From RYN-230 sp963768945 (GTDB lineage Bacteria; Actinomycetota; Actinomycetes; Streptosporangiales; Streptosporangiaceae): a stretch of 64,000 bases of DNA. Numbering within the stretch: position 1 is the first letter of the stretch; each line of letters opens with the position of its first letter. The stretch covers positions 620,001 through 684,000 of the forward strand of contig CAVYJW010000006.1 in the NCBI GenBank assembly GCA_963768945.1, in the 5' to 3' direction. Made by a program: the position numbers and the translations under genes. The notes beneath the pieces were generated by a model that did not search any database, had not been told where the DNA came from, and was given only the letters and a program-made list of their open reading frames with translations. Shown piece after piece: positions 23,783 to 33,788 of the stretch.

Positions 23783-25054
23783 GTGACCGTCGATGATCGC
23801 TTCGGCCCGGCCTCCCGGGAGCCAGCCGACGACCGGCCCCTCGGAACGCGCAGCGAAATCATCACCGGCCCGGTCGCAGACTGGGCGACCGACTTCTCCC
23901 ATCTCGAGCCTGAGTGGTCCGCTGATCCCTACCCCATCCAGGACGACTTGCGGCAGCGATGCCCCATCGCGCACACCGGGCGGTTCGGCGGCGCATGGCT
24001 GCCGACCCGGTACGAGGATGTCGCGGCGATCGCCTACGACACCGAGCGCTTCTCCTCGCGATCGATCATTCTGAGCAACTTCCGGCCGCCCCGGGAGTTC
24101 GCGCCGGTCGGCGGCTCGCCCCCCATTTCCTCCGACCCGCCGTTCCACCACGACGCGCGCAGGCTGCTCCTCCCCGCGTTCACCAAGACCGCCGTCGGGA
24201 GGCAGGAGCCGGCCACCCGGGTGTTCTGCCACTCACTCATCGACGGGTTCGAGGGGCGCGATGTCGTCGACGCGGCCCGGGACTACGCCCAGCACATCCC
24301 GATGCGGGTCATCGCGGACATGCTCGGCTTCCCGCCGGAGGACGGACCGCAGTTCGGTGAGTTCGTCGAGAACCTGCTCGAAGGCATCAACCTGCCGCCC
24401 GAGGAGCGCTTCGACCGCGTCGGCAGGATCTTCGACTACCTGCTCGACCAGGTCAACGAGCACCTCGAGAACCCGCGCGAGGACCTCACCACCTACCTGC
24501 TCAGCGCGGAGCTCTACGGCCGCAAGCTCGATCCGGACCACGTCGTCGGCACGATGGCCCTGCTGCTCATCGCGGGCATCGACACGACCTGGAGCGCGAT
24601 CGGCGCATCCCTGTGGCACCTCGCCAAGACCCGGGAGGACCGCGAACGGCTCGTCGCCGAGGCCGGAATGCTCCCGGCCGCAATGGAGGAGTTCCTCCGT
24701 GCCTACGCGCCTGTCACCATGGCCCGGCTGGTGAAGGAAGACATGCGCTGGCATGGCGTTGACATGAAGGCCGACGACTGGGTCCTGCTGTCATTCCCGG
24801 CCGCCAACCGTGACCCGGCGCAGTTCGACCGGGCCGGCGAGGTCGTCATCGACCGCGAAATCAACCGGCATGCCGCGTTCGGCCTGGGCATCCACCGCTG
24901 CGTGGGGTCGCATCTGGCCCGCATGGAACTCCGGGTCGCGCTCGAAGTCTGGCTCGAGCGGATCCCGGCGTTCACCCTTGAAGACCCCTCGGCGGTGACC
25001 TGGGCCGCAGGCCAGATCCGCGGGCCGCGCCGCCTGCCGCTCCGCATCCGCTGA
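23783..25054 (+). CDS. Cytochrome P450
   Basis: This haem monooxygenase has 423 residues. The I-helix oxygen-binding motif LLIAGIDTTWSAIG, the K-helix ExxR (EEFLR), and the haem loop FGLGIHRCVGSHLAR with Cys373 are all intact. GTG 23783 is preferred to the upstream TTG 23768 because AGGGGG lies six bases before it. It forms an operon with tetR and a ferredoxin. A flavin-dependent oxidase follows 54 bp downstream on the same strand. The substrate cannot be inferred. Confidence 0.93.
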   Translation: MTVDDRFGPASREPADDRPLGTRSEIITGPVADWATDFSHLEPEWSADPYPIQDDLRQRCPIAHTGRFGGAWLPTRYEDVAAIAYDTERFSSRSIILSNFRPPREFAPVGGSPPISSDPPFHHDARRLLLPAFTKTAVGRQEPATRVFCHSLIDGFEGRDVVDAARDYAQHIPMRVIADMLGFPPEDGPQFGEFVENLLEGINLPPEERFDRVGRIFDYLLDQVNEHLENPREDLTTYLLSAELYGRKLDPDHVVGTMALLLIAGIDTTWSAIGASLWHLAKTREDRERLVAEAGMLPAAMEEFLRAYAPVTMARLVKEDMRWHGVDMKADDWVLLSFPAANRDPAQFDRAGEVVIDREINRHAAFGLGIHRCVGSHLARMELRVALEVWLERIPAFTLEDPSAVTWAAGQIRGPRRLPLRIR

Positions 25055-25107
25055 CCGCAGGCGATGCTGGGATGTGACGGATGGGCGGGCACGGGACGGG
25101 AGCAGGG

Positions 25108-26355
25108 ATGCGGGTCGTGGTGGCGGGAGCCGGGTTCGCCGGCCTGATGGCCGCGTACCGGGTGGTCCAGGCGGGCCATGAGGTGGTCGTGCTGGAGGCC
25201 CGCGACCGGGTCGGCGGCCGCGTGTGGTCGCAGGAACTCGTCCCTGGTGACCCCCGGACCGTGATCGAGCGGGGCGCGGAGTTCGTGCTGGACGGGTACG
25301 ACGTGATGCGGACGGTGCTGGACGACCTGGGCCTGGGCCTGGCGGACACGGCCATGTCGTACTACCGGCGGGAGTACCGCGGCGGGCCTGTGCCCACGGC
25401 CCAGGCCACGGGCCAGGCCACGGGCCAGGCCGTGGCCCGCTGCGCGGCCGCGGTGGCGGCCGCCGCGGCCACGGCGGCGCCGGGCACGTCGCTGGCGGAG
25501 GTGGTGGCGGGCTGGGAGGGCTCCCCGGCTCTGGCCGCGTACCTGTCTCGGGTCGAGGTCACCAACGGCGTCGGCGCTGGCGTGCTCGCCGCCGCGGCGG
25601 TGAGCGACGTCACCGCGGGATTGGAGCGCCGGCCGTCCTGGCGGGTGGCCGGCGGTAACCAGCGGGTGGCACAGGAACTGGCCAGGCGCCTGGGGACCCC
25701 GGTGAGGCTGAACAGCCCGGTGCGGTCCATCCAGCACGATCACGCGGGTGTGCGGGTCATCACGGATGACGGCGAGGCCGCGGGCGACGCGGCGATCGTC
25801 GCGGTCCCCATGGCCGTCCTGCGCGGCCTCACCTTCGCACCGCCGGTACCCGGCCCGGTCCGGCGTGCCTGGCAGCGCGCGGGCCTGGCCCACAACGCCA
25901 AGCTGCACGTGCCACTCACCCGCGCGGCGGTTCCCTCCGCCGTGCAGAGCGTGCCGGGGAAGTTCTGGAGCTGGACCGCGGCCGACGCGACGGGCCAGGT
26001 CCAGCCGGTCGTGCACGCCTTCGGCGGTACCGAGGAGGGCCTGGCTGCCCTGGCCGTCTCCGGCGGGCCCGCGGCCTGGGCGTCCCGGGTCGCCGCCCTC
26101 CGCCGTGAGCTGGCCCTGGACACCGGCCGGGCCCTGCTCACCACCTGGAACGACGACCCCTGGACCGGTGAGTCCTATTCCGCCCTAACGATTGACACGG
26201 CCGACGGTGACGACGAGGTGCTGGCCGCCCCGGCCGGCCGGGTCCACTTCGCCGGTGAGCACACCGCGGGCGACTGGGCCGGCCTGATGGAGGGAGCGCT
26301 GCGGTCGGGCGAGCGAGCGGCCCGCGAGGTGCTCGCGGCTACGCTCCGCCGTTAG
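25108..26355 (+). CDS. FAD-dependent amine-oxidase-like oxidoreductase
   Basis: The protein has 415 residues from ATG 25108. The FAD-binding motif is VVVAGAGFAGLMAAY, then VVLEARDRVGGRVWS, the flavin monoamine oxidase signature; WRVAGGNQRVAQELARRLG and the C-terminal RVHFAGEHTAGDWAGLMEGA complete the fold. An Ala-rich insert with repeated TAQATGQATGQA is odd. A start nine codons upstream (25081) is possible. It may act after the P450, but co-transcription is only inferred. Its last four bases overlap the convergent glycosidase gene. Confidence 0.85.
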   Translation: MRVVVAGAGFAGLMAAYRVVQAGHEVVVLEARDRVGGRVWSQELVPGDPRTVIERGAEFVLDGYDVMRTVLDDLGLGLADTAMSYYRREYRGGPVPTAQATGQATGQAVARCAAAVAAAAATAAPGTSLAEVVAGWEGSPALAAYLSRVEVTNGVGAGVLAAAAVSDVTAGLERRPSWRVAGGNQRVAQELARRLGTPVRLNSPVRSIQHDHAGVRVITDDGEAAGDAAIVAVPMAVLRGLTFAPPVPGPVRRAWQRAGLAHNAKLHVPLTRAAVPSAVQSVPGKFWSWTAADATGQVQPVVHAFGGTEEGLAALAVSGGPAAWASRVAALRRELALDTGRALLTTWNDDPWTGESYSALTIDTADGDDEVLAAPAGRVHFAGEHTAGDWAGLMEGALRSGERAAREVLAATLRR

Positions 26356-27956
26356 CCCGCGCCGCGGATCCTGATTACGGCGGCGGTGGCAGCCGGGACG
26401 GTCACGCTGATCCCGGCACCCGGATCGGCGGGCAGCGCGCTCCACTCACCGTCCTGGGGGCTGTCGCCGGTGAGGGCCGCGCCGCCGAGCGTGACCGTGG
26501 TCCCGGTGGCATCCCCGGGCCCCCCTCCGGCGAGCACCATGGCCTCCGCGCCCTGCAGCCCCGGCCCGGGCGGTGCGATGGTGACGGCGGCATCGGCGGC
26601 CTCCGCCCCCTGGGTCTTGTTGATGACGGTGACGTAGTCCTCGCCGTCTCCGCTGACCCAGTAGGCGGTCAGGTTGATGCCGTCGGTGTTCCCGATCTCC
26701 ACGGGCCTGGCCTGCCCGGCCGAGCCCAGGGTGAATGCCTTGATGCCGTACCCCTTCGGGGTGGTCGCGCAGCGGCCGGCGGCGGCCGGGTCCGGCACGA
26801 TCGTGTCGGTGTCGAGCCACTGCTTGTTGTGGAAATTGACGCCCCCGGCGCCGTGGGCCGCCCACCAGTGCAGGAAATCCAGCGTCCACAGCGCCGAGGC
26901 GAACCCGTTGCTGGCGCCCGGGACCCCGCCGAGGTAGTCGTTCGCCTCGGTGAGCCGGTAGCGCCGCCCGGCCGCGGCCACCGGGGCGAGATGGTTCTCG
27001 TAGAACCACGGGTAGGGCGTGTACGTGGTCCCCCGGGGCTGCGATCCGGGCGCGGTGCCGTGCACCCACTCGGGCGACAGCATGTTGCTGATCGCCTGGG
27101 CTGCGGAGGTCTTCCCCGGGCCGCCACCCACGTAGTAATGCTGGGTGAGGTCCGCGATCCGCTCCGGGTCCTGTTCGTCGCCGGCGAACCGCTGCGTCCA
27201 GGACACGCCCCGGCGCGGGTCGGGAGTCCAGGTCATCGCGCTGTACGCGCCGGTGTCCGGGCCGCTCAGGGGCGCCCCGGGCGCCGCCTCCCGGACCGCG
27301 TCCGCGAAGCCGCGCCAGGTGGCCAGGAACGACCCGTACGCGCTGCCCGGCACCCCGGAGACCTCCTCGTAGATCGCGGGGTCGCGCGGACGGCCCGCGT
27401 AGGAGTGGAAATCGTGCCAGTCCGGCTCGTTCCCGATCGCGAAGCTGGCCAGGTGCTCCCGGTACCGGCCCCAGATATACCCGGCAGCGTCCGCATTGAC
27501 CGATTTCAGGTCCGCCACGGGTGCCGCGGCCGGGTTGAGCAGGCGGAACGTGTAAATGACTTTCACCCCGGCCTTGGCGGCAAAGGCAAACAAGTTATCT
27601 ATCCCGCGAAACCCGTCGGAGCCGGTGCCCACCGGGATGCGCTGGTCCACCGAGCCGCCGCCGACCCGCAGGTTACGCAGGCCCAGAGAGCGGAACAGGG
27701 TGACGAGCGAGTCGTTCTCCGCGCTGAACAGGTAGCCGCGGACGCCGGCGTTGCCGGGATTCAGCGGCCCCACCTCGAAGCTTAGGCCCGCGAAGTCGCC
27801 GGGGATGTCCGGCCCCGGGGGCCCGGCGCCCCTCGTGATCGTCACGGGCGAGGGAGCCTCCCCGGCCCCCCGGGATCCGGCACTCGTGTCAGGGCGCCCG
27901 GCGTGAAACCACCGGGCCGCCCAGCGTGGCGGCATGACCAGGTCATGCCCCTGCAC
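26352..27956 (-). CDS. Glycoside hydrolase, GH79-like (heparanase/beta-glucuronidase type)
   Basis: The protein has about 534 residues. A TIM-barrel domain carries the acid/base in SFAIGNEPDWHDF and the likely nucleophile in YRLTEANDYLGG, the clan GH-A pattern. A C-terminal beta domain of GH79 type follows, ending in a repeated sandwich (GISVTVPAATAAVIRI). The N-terminus is Pro/Gly/Arg-rich and has no recognisable signal peptide, although relatives are mostly secreted. An in-frame TAG sits just upstream, so a signal cannot simply have been missed. Start choice is uncertain between GTG 27956 and ATG 27935. Confidence 0.75.
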   Translation of the reverse strand: MQGHDLVMPPRWAARWFHAGRPDTSAGSRGAGEAPSPVTITRGAGPPGPDIPGDFAGLSFEVGPLNPGNAGVRGYLFSAENDSLVTLFRSLGLRNLRVGGGSVDQRIPVGTGSDGFRGIDNLFAFAAKAGVKVIYTFRLLNPAAAPVADLKSVNADAAGYIWGRYREHLASFAIGNEPDWHDFHSYAGRPRDPAIYEEVSGVPGSAYGSFLATWRGFADAVREAAPGAPLSGPDTGAYSAMTWTPDPRRGVSWTQRFAGDEQDPERIADLTQHYYVGGGPGKTSAAQAISNMLSPEWVHGTAPGSQPRGTTYTPYPWFYENHLAPVAAAGRRYRLTEANDYLGGVPGASNGFASALWTLDFLHWWAAHGAGGVNFHNKQWLDTDTIVPDPAAAGRCATTPKGYGIKAFTLGSAGQARPVEIGNTDGINLTAYWVSGDGEDYVTVINKTQGAEAADAAVTIAPPGPGLQGAEAMVLAGGGPGDATGTTVTLGGAALTGDSPQDGEWSALPADPGAGISVTVPAATAAVIRIRGAG

Positions 27957-28179
27957 TGCGGGGGCCTAACCGGCCATCAGGCCCTGAGCAGGGACGCGGG
28001 CTGCCAGGGCCTTGGACTGGGCGTACTCGCGGCAGCAGTTGTTGAGCCGCCGCCCCGCCCGTAAACCATCGGGGGGTGCTCGCCGTCTAGTGACGTACCG
28101 CGCATTTGCGGCAGTCAGGCAGGATCACGGGGGCCAGTCCAGCAAACCGGGCCCGGCACAGGGGAGGACGAACATACCC

Positions 28180-28626
28180 ATGGCAGCCACGCTTCAGGAG
28201 ATCCTGCTCGCGCCGCAGACCCAGCCGCAGGTGACAGCCGACTGCTTCACGCTGATCGAGCAGGAGCTTGCGGACAAGTCCGGGGTCTCCGGGACCGCGG
28301 TCAAGCTGGCTTACAAGGCGGTGAACACGTTCATGCCGGGCCACGTCCGGCACATGGTCGGGGAAATGCTCCCGGACATGGTGGCCAGCCTGGATCCGTT
28401 CTGGGCTGACTTCACCGCGTCGGGGGGCTCCGAGTTCGGTGACTACCTGGCCAAGCGCGGCGACGAGGTGTCTGAGGCCCTGCTGTCCGTGTCCGACGCC
28501 CGGGCCGCGGGTTCCGGCCGGCCCACGGTCCTGCGGGCCTACGGCAGCGTCCGCGGCCAAGCCGTGAAGCACATCCAGGCTGCGCTCCCCCGCGTCGGCG
28601 ACCTGGTTATGAAGTACGCAGCCTGA
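28180..28626 (+). CDS. Conserved actinobacterial protein of unknown function
   Basis: The protein has 148 residues: MAATLQEILLAPQTQPQVTA, then DKSGVSGTAVKLAYKAVNTF and FGDYLAKRGDEVSEALLSVS with DARAAGSGRP. From memory this resembles the DUF6918 family, small helical actinobacterial proteins of unknown role. The ATG at 28180 has GGGGAGGA upstream, so the longer frame from 28012 is rejected. No neighbour suggests a function. Confidence 0.7.
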   Translation: MAATLQEILLAPQTQPQVTADCFTLIEQELADKSGVSGTAVKLAYKAVNTFMPGHVRHMVGEMLPDMVASLDPFWADFTASGGSEFGDYLAKRGDEVSEALLSVSDARAAGSGRPTVLRAYGSVRGQAVKHIQAALPRVGDLVMKYAA

Positions 28627-28720
28627 TCATGAACGGCGCCCACATCAGCCGCGAGATATGCGTTATGGCGGGTGATGTGCCCGATTCGGGCGAACGTTCA
28701 GCGGGAAATGCGGGGTGGAG

Positions 28721-29056
28721 TCAGCGGGCGCCCCGGCTCCAGGCGTCGGTGCTCTTGCTGCAGGCGGCGTACCGCACCGCGGCGCTGACGACAGCCTGAT
28801 CCGACGACAGCCCCGGGCAGACGTCCTTGGTGGCCAGGATGCTGAGCATGAGCACGCCCAGCAGGCTGAGCACCATGAGGCAGATGACCACCGTCCGCCG
28901 GGCCGACCGGCGGGCGACCACCTCGGCGCCCGGCACGGCGTCCCGCGGCGCCAGGCGGGCGAAGGCCGCGAACATCGATTTCAGCCGGGGATCAGCGGCC
29001 TGGAGAACCTGCTCGATCTGATCCAGAATCTGCTGCTGACGGGGAGGCAGGCTCAT
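28721..29056 (-). CDS. DUF3040-like small membrane protein
   Basis: The protein has 111 residues from ATG 29056. The N-terminal MSLPPRQQQILDQIEQVLQA with DPRLKSMFAAF is the DUF3040 hallmark. One hydrophobic segment follows (TVVICLMVLSLLGVLMLSIL), then a short tail with two cysteines. DUF3040 proteins are widespread in actinobacteria and uncharacterised. The gene is divergent from the large LuxR regulator. Confidence 0.75.
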   Translation of the reverse strand: MSLPPRQQQILDQIEQVLQAADPRLKSMFAAFARLAPRDAVPGAEVVARRSARRTVVICLMVLSLLGVLMLSILATKDVCPGLSSDQAVVSAAVRYAACSKSTDAWSRGAR

Positions 29057-29208
29057 CTGGTTCTCCGGGGCGGAACGCAACGCAAGATTCTGCGTTGCAC
29101 GTTAGCCGGCTGGGGTGCCCCGGCGCTCCCCCGCAATCCCGGCCGCCTTGGCACCCGGTGCGCGCGTCGCCGCGGCAGGTGACGGCTGGCATGCTTGGTG
29201 GTGTGGCG

Positions 29209-32200
29209 ATGCGGATATCGAGCCCAGTCCTGGTCGGGCGGTCCGGGCAGCTTTCCGCGCTGGATACGGCGCTTGGTGAGGCGGGCAGGGGCAACCCGTC
29301 CGCGGTCCTGGTCGGCGGCGAGGCGGGGGTCGGCAAGTCCCGCCTGGTCAATGAGTTCGCGGAGCGGGCCCGCAGTCAAGGCGCGCGGGTGCTGGCCGGG
29401 GGCTGCCTGGAGCTAGGCGTGGACGGCCTGCCTTTCGCCCCGTTCACCTCGATGCTGCGTGAGCTGGTGCGTGATCTGGGCACGGACGGCATCGCGGCAC
29501 TGCTGCCCGGCGGCACGACCAGGGAGCTGGCCCGGCTGCTCCCGGAGTTCGGTGAAATGGCCGGGACCGGGGACGCGGCTGAGGCACGGGCCCGGCTGTT
29601 CGAGCAGATGCTCGCTCTGCTCGAGCAGCTGGCCGACGCCGGCCCGGTGGTCCTGGTCATCGAGGACGCGCACTGGGCCGACCGCTCGACCCGGGATCTG
29701 CTGGCCTTCCTGATCCGTAACCAGCAGGCCCTCGATGGCCTGCTGATCATCGTGATCTACCGGTCCGACGAGCTGCACCGCTCCCATCCGCTGCGGCCGC
29801 TGCTCGCCGAGCTCGATCGGGTCAGCTGGGTCACCCGGATGGAACTCGGCCGGCTGTCCCGCCCGGACACGGGTGAGCTCGTGGCCCGGCTCGCCGACCA
29901 CGAGCCCGGTGAGGACCTGCTGGAGGCCGTGTACCGGCGCACCGAGGGCAACCCGCTGTTCGTGGAGGCGCTGCTCAGCGAGGGCGAGCTGGGTTCCGGC
30001 CTGCCCGAGTCGCTGCGGGACCTACTGGTGGCCGGGGTGCGGCGGCTGCCGGAGGACACCCAGGAGCTGGTCCGGGTGGCGAGCGCGGCCGGCGAGCGGG
30101 TCGGGTACGCACTGCTGGCCGCGGTCACCGGGCAGGACCACGCCGGGCTTGCCCGGGCGCTGCGGCCCGCCGTGGCCGGCAACGTGCTGCTGACCGACGC
30201 CGACGGCTTCGTGTTCCGGCACGCGCTGATCCGCGAGGCGATGCACGACGAGCTGCTGCCCGGCGAGGGCGGCCAGCTGCACAGCCGGTTCGCCGAGGCC
30301 ATCAGCACGGATCCGGCGCTGGTCCCGCCGGGCCGCGCCGCGGCCGAGCAGGCTCATCACTGGTACGCGGCCCACGACCTGACCCGGGCGCTGACCAGCG
30401 CGTGGCAGGCCGCGGCGGAGTCCAGTCACGTGCTGGCCCACGCCGAGCAGCTCGGGATGCTGTCCCGCGTGCTGGAGCTGTGGGAGCAGGTCCCCGACGC
30501 GGAGCAGCGCATCGGCACCGGCCATCTGGAGGTTCTGGAAACCGCGGCGCGGGCCGCCGAGCTGGCCGGGGAGTTCGACCGCGGGATGACGTTCGCCAAG
30601 GCCGCCCTGCGGCAGATCGACATCGAGGCGGACCCGGTCCGGGCCGCGCTCCTGCTGGAGACCCGCGGCCACCTGTCGTACCTGCTCGGCCGGGAGGACT
30701 ACCCCGCTGATCTGCGGGAAGCAGCCCGGCTGGTCCCGGCCGACCCGCCGACTCCGGCCCGGGCCCGGGTGCTCGAAGCGATGGCCCACGACATCCATCA
30801 CCGGCCGGGTGGCTGGGACCACGCCGAGTTCCGCGCGCACGCCGAGGAGGCCGTGGCCGTGGCGCGGCAGGCGGGTGACCCCGCCACCGAGGCGGCCGCG
30901 CTGATCACCCTGGCCTGCGCCGAGCCGCTCAGCGGAAACATGGAGCGGGCCTGGGCGTTGCTCGCCGAGGCCCGGGCCGTCGCCGTCCGGGCCGACGCCT
31001 ACCAGCCGCTGCTGCGAGCGGCCATCACCGAGTCCGACATGCTGGAAGGCCTGGGCCAGCACGAACGGGCCGCGGCGGTGGCCCGGGCCGGGATCGCGGA
31101 CGCCCGGGACTATGGGCTGGCCCGGACCTCGGGTGCTGTGCTGGCCGTCAACCTGGCCGAGCCGCTGGTGTCGCTGGGCCGGTACGACGAGGCCGGAGAG
31201 GTGATCGAGCGGGCGCTCCAGCTCCTCCCGCCACGGCTGAGCAGGTCCTCGTTGTGGCGGCTATCGGGTGACATGGCCATCGCCCGCGGCGACCTGGCCA
31301 CGGCGGCCGACTGGGCGGCCTCGATCAGGGGCGTGCTCGACCGCGCCCGGTACAAGGACGAGCACCAGCTGCCCCTGGCCCGCCTGGAAATCGAGCTGCG
31401 GCTGGCGCAGGACAGGCCCGCGGACGCCCTGGCGGTGGCCGAGGATGCGCTCGACCGCTTTGATCTGCTGCCCAGTCCCCGCTACGCATGGCCACTGCTG
31501 GTGGCCGGGGCCCGGGCGTGCGCACCCGCGGCCACGGCCGGCGACCGGGCGCTGCTGGCCCGGGCGCAGGCGCTACGCGACCGCCTGCGCACCACGGCCG
31601 GCAAGCTGGCCGCGGAAGGGCTCGCACAGCGGGCTCACCAGCTGACCTTCGCCGCCGAAATGATGAGCGCCGACGCGTTCCCCGCCGGCCTCGGGCGGCC
31701 CGCGCCCCGGACCCCGGCGTCGTCCGCAGCGCAGCCCCCGGCCCCGGGCCAGTCCACGCGACGGACGCTGGCGGCATCTGGGCCGCCTGGGACGACGCGG
31801 CGCAGGCATGGGAGGCCGCGAGCCAGCCCTGCCCCCTCGCCGCCGCCCTCCTGCGGGCGGCCGAGGCGGCGTTCGGCGCCGGCGACCGCGACGCTGGCGG
31901 GACCCGGCTCCGCCGGGCTGGCGCGCTGGCCCAGGAGCTGGGCGCCCTTCCGCTGAGCAGAGATATCGCCGTGGTCGCCCGGCGGGCCCGGATCTCGCTC
32001 AGCCCGGGGGACGCGCCGGGAGACCAGCCGGCCGGGGCTGGGAGCACGGCCCACCCGCAGGGTCGCGAACCCGCGCTGGGGCTCACGGCCCGCGAGTACG
32101 AAGTGCTCCGGCTCCTCGCGGCCGGCCACAGCAACCGGGAGATCGCCAGCGAGCTGTTCATCTCCGTGAAGACCGCCAGCGTGCACGTGTCCAATATTCT

Positions 32201-32273
32201 CGGCAAGCTCGGCGTGACCAGCCGCGGCGAGGCGGCCGCCACCGCGCACCGCCTCCGCCTCTTTACCAGCTGA
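29209..32273 (+). pseudogene. Large LuxR-family regulator with AAA ATPase domain, frameshifted in this sequence
   Basis: The N-terminal part (LVGRSGQLSALDTALGEA, P-loop GGEAGVGKSRLV, Walker B VVLVIEDAHWADRST) is a STAND-type ATPase followed by about 600 residues of helical repeats. The C-terminal part, in another frame, carries AAWDDAAQAWEAASQPCPLA and the LuxR helix-turn-helix LTAREYEVLRLLAAGHSNRE and FISVKTASVHVSNILGKL. The switch lies between about 31680 and 31760, where one base appears to be missing from a GC-rich stretch (GCAGCCCCCGGCCCCGGGCC region). The start is ATG 29209 or 29191. It may be a real disruption or a sequencing indel. Confidence 0.8.
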
Positions 32274-32497
32274 GCGTTTCCGGATTACCAGCTGGGCGTT
32301 TTCCGGCCGCCGGCTGAGCCTCCTGATCAGCCGGGCGGCGGAGCTGTATCCACCGATCGGCTGACCTCCACCGGTGCACATCAGGAGGGAGATGATCGCC
32401 CGGTTTAGCCCGGTTTCACTCGCCAGCCGCCCGGACGATCCTCACTTACCGGGGCCCGTCACCGATTGCCGCCCTGACCAGTGGGTATGTCCGCAAA

Positions 32498-33376
32498 GTG
32501 CCGCTTCAGGCGTGGATAGGGCTGGTGCTCGCGTTCGCCTCGGCGATCGTGACCAACACGGCCTACTCATTCGAGCACGATGCGGCCGCGGCGCTGCCGC
32601 CGCTTTCGCCGCGCCGCCCGTTCCGGTCGGTCCAGATGCTGATCGACGACCGCCGCTGGCTCAAGGCGTTCGGCACCGAGACCGCGGGCTGGCTCATGTA
32701 CGTGGCGGCGCTGCGGCTCGCGCCGCTGGCGCTCGTGCAGTCGGTCACCGCCTCTGGAGTCGCGGTCCTGGCGTTCGTGACGGCGCGCGGGCATCCGTCC
32801 CGGCTGGCCCGGCGGGAGCAGATCGCTGTCATCCTCGCCCTGGCCGGGCTGGTCCTGCTGGGGCTCTCGATCGCCGGCGCGGAGCCCACCCAGCACCGCC
32901 CGCCGGTCTTCGGCATCATCATCTGGTTCGCGGCGTGCGGCGCCGGCGCGGCGTTTCTCATCGCCATCCCCATAGATTTCGGCCGGGCCGCCTCGCTCGG
33001 CCTCGCGACCGGCCTGCTGTTCTCGATCGGCGACATCTCCGCGAAGCTCATCGGGTACGGCGGGGCGTGGCTGCTGGCCCTGGTCACGCTCGTCATCGGG
33101 TACGGGATCGGGACCAGCGTCCTGCAGTCGGGCTACCAGAAGGGTGACGCGCTGACCGCGGCGGGCACGGCCACGATGGTGACGAACGCGGTGCCCATCG
33201 TGGCCGGTTTCGTCCTGTTCGGCGAGACCCTGCCGCACGGCATCCGGGGCGTAGCGCAGATCGCGGCGTTCGCCTGCCTCATCGCCAGCGCGGTCTTCCT
33301 CGGCCGCAACGACGCGCCCAGCACCGCCGCGACCCCCGCGAGCGCGGAACCTGCCGGGGAAAGCCCGGCCGGCTAG
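32498..33376 (+). CDS. DMT-superfamily (EamA-like) integral membrane protein
   Basis: The protein has 292 residues with about nine hydrophobic helices. The first is LVLAFASAIVTNTAY, and a repeat-like second half contains FSIGDISAKLIGYGGAWLLA and VTNAVPIVAGFVLFGETLPHG, the EamA-type segment with the conserved E before the last helices. The C-terminal tail is Ala/Pro/Glu-rich and soluble. It starts at GTG 32498. Substrate unknown. Confidence 0.75.
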   Translation: MPLQAWIGLVLAFASAIVTNTAYSFEHDAAAALPPLSPRRPFRSVQMLIDDRRWLKAFGTETAGWLMYVAALRLAPLALVQSVTASGVAVLAFVTARGHPSRLARREQIAVILALAGLVLLGLSIAGAEPTQHRPPVFGIIIWFAACGAGAAFLIAIPIDFGRAASLGLATGLLFSIGDISAKLIGYGGAWLLALVTLVIGYGIGTSVLQSGYQKGDALTAAGTATMVTNAVPIVAGFVLFGETLPHGIRGVAQIAAFACLIASAVFLGRNDAPSTAATPASAEPAGESPAG

Positions 33377-33497
33377 CGCAGGCCGTCACGAGCGGCCCTG
33401 CGCGAGTCGTATGCAAGGGCCATTGCAGCACCGCCGAACGCGTAGAGGTAGGCGGGTGCGGCAGTCCTACCATGACGCCAGAAGCGGCGTTGCCTGG

Positions 33498-33788
33498 TCA
33501 GGCCCGGTAAGCATCGCGGCGATGGCGGATCGAGTGGACCTGCACCTGATGCTTGGCCTCGTCGATCCGGTAAATGATGCGGTACGTCCCGCGGCGAGCG
33601 GAACGATATCCGTCGAAGGGCTCATCCAGCGGCTTACCAGCCCGGTGCGGGTTCACGGCGATCGATCTTGCGATCGTCTCCATCGCGGCGGAGGCTACCT
33701 CCAGCGGAAGCTGCTCACGGATGTCACGGCGAGCCTGCCCCGGCAGCACCACGCTGCACGGCTCGCCTTCCAGCGGGTCGCCGCTCAC
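33498..33788 (-). CDS. RelE/ParE-superfamily toxin
   Basis: The protein has 96 residues. VVLPGQARRDIREQLPLEVA, GYRSARRGTYRIIYRID and the final VQVHSIRHRRDAYRA give the RelE pattern of a basic, compact mRNA interferase. Its GTG start overlaps the stop of the YefM/Phd-type antitoxin gene as GTGA, the usual antitoxin-first coupling. It likely cleaves ribosome-bound mRNA when free of its antitoxin. Confidence 0.9.
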   Translation of the reverse strand: MSGDPLEGEPCSVVLPGQARRDIREQLPLEVASAAMETIARSIAVNPHRAGKPLDEPFDGYRSARRGTYRIIYRIDEAKHQVQVHSIRHRRDAYRA

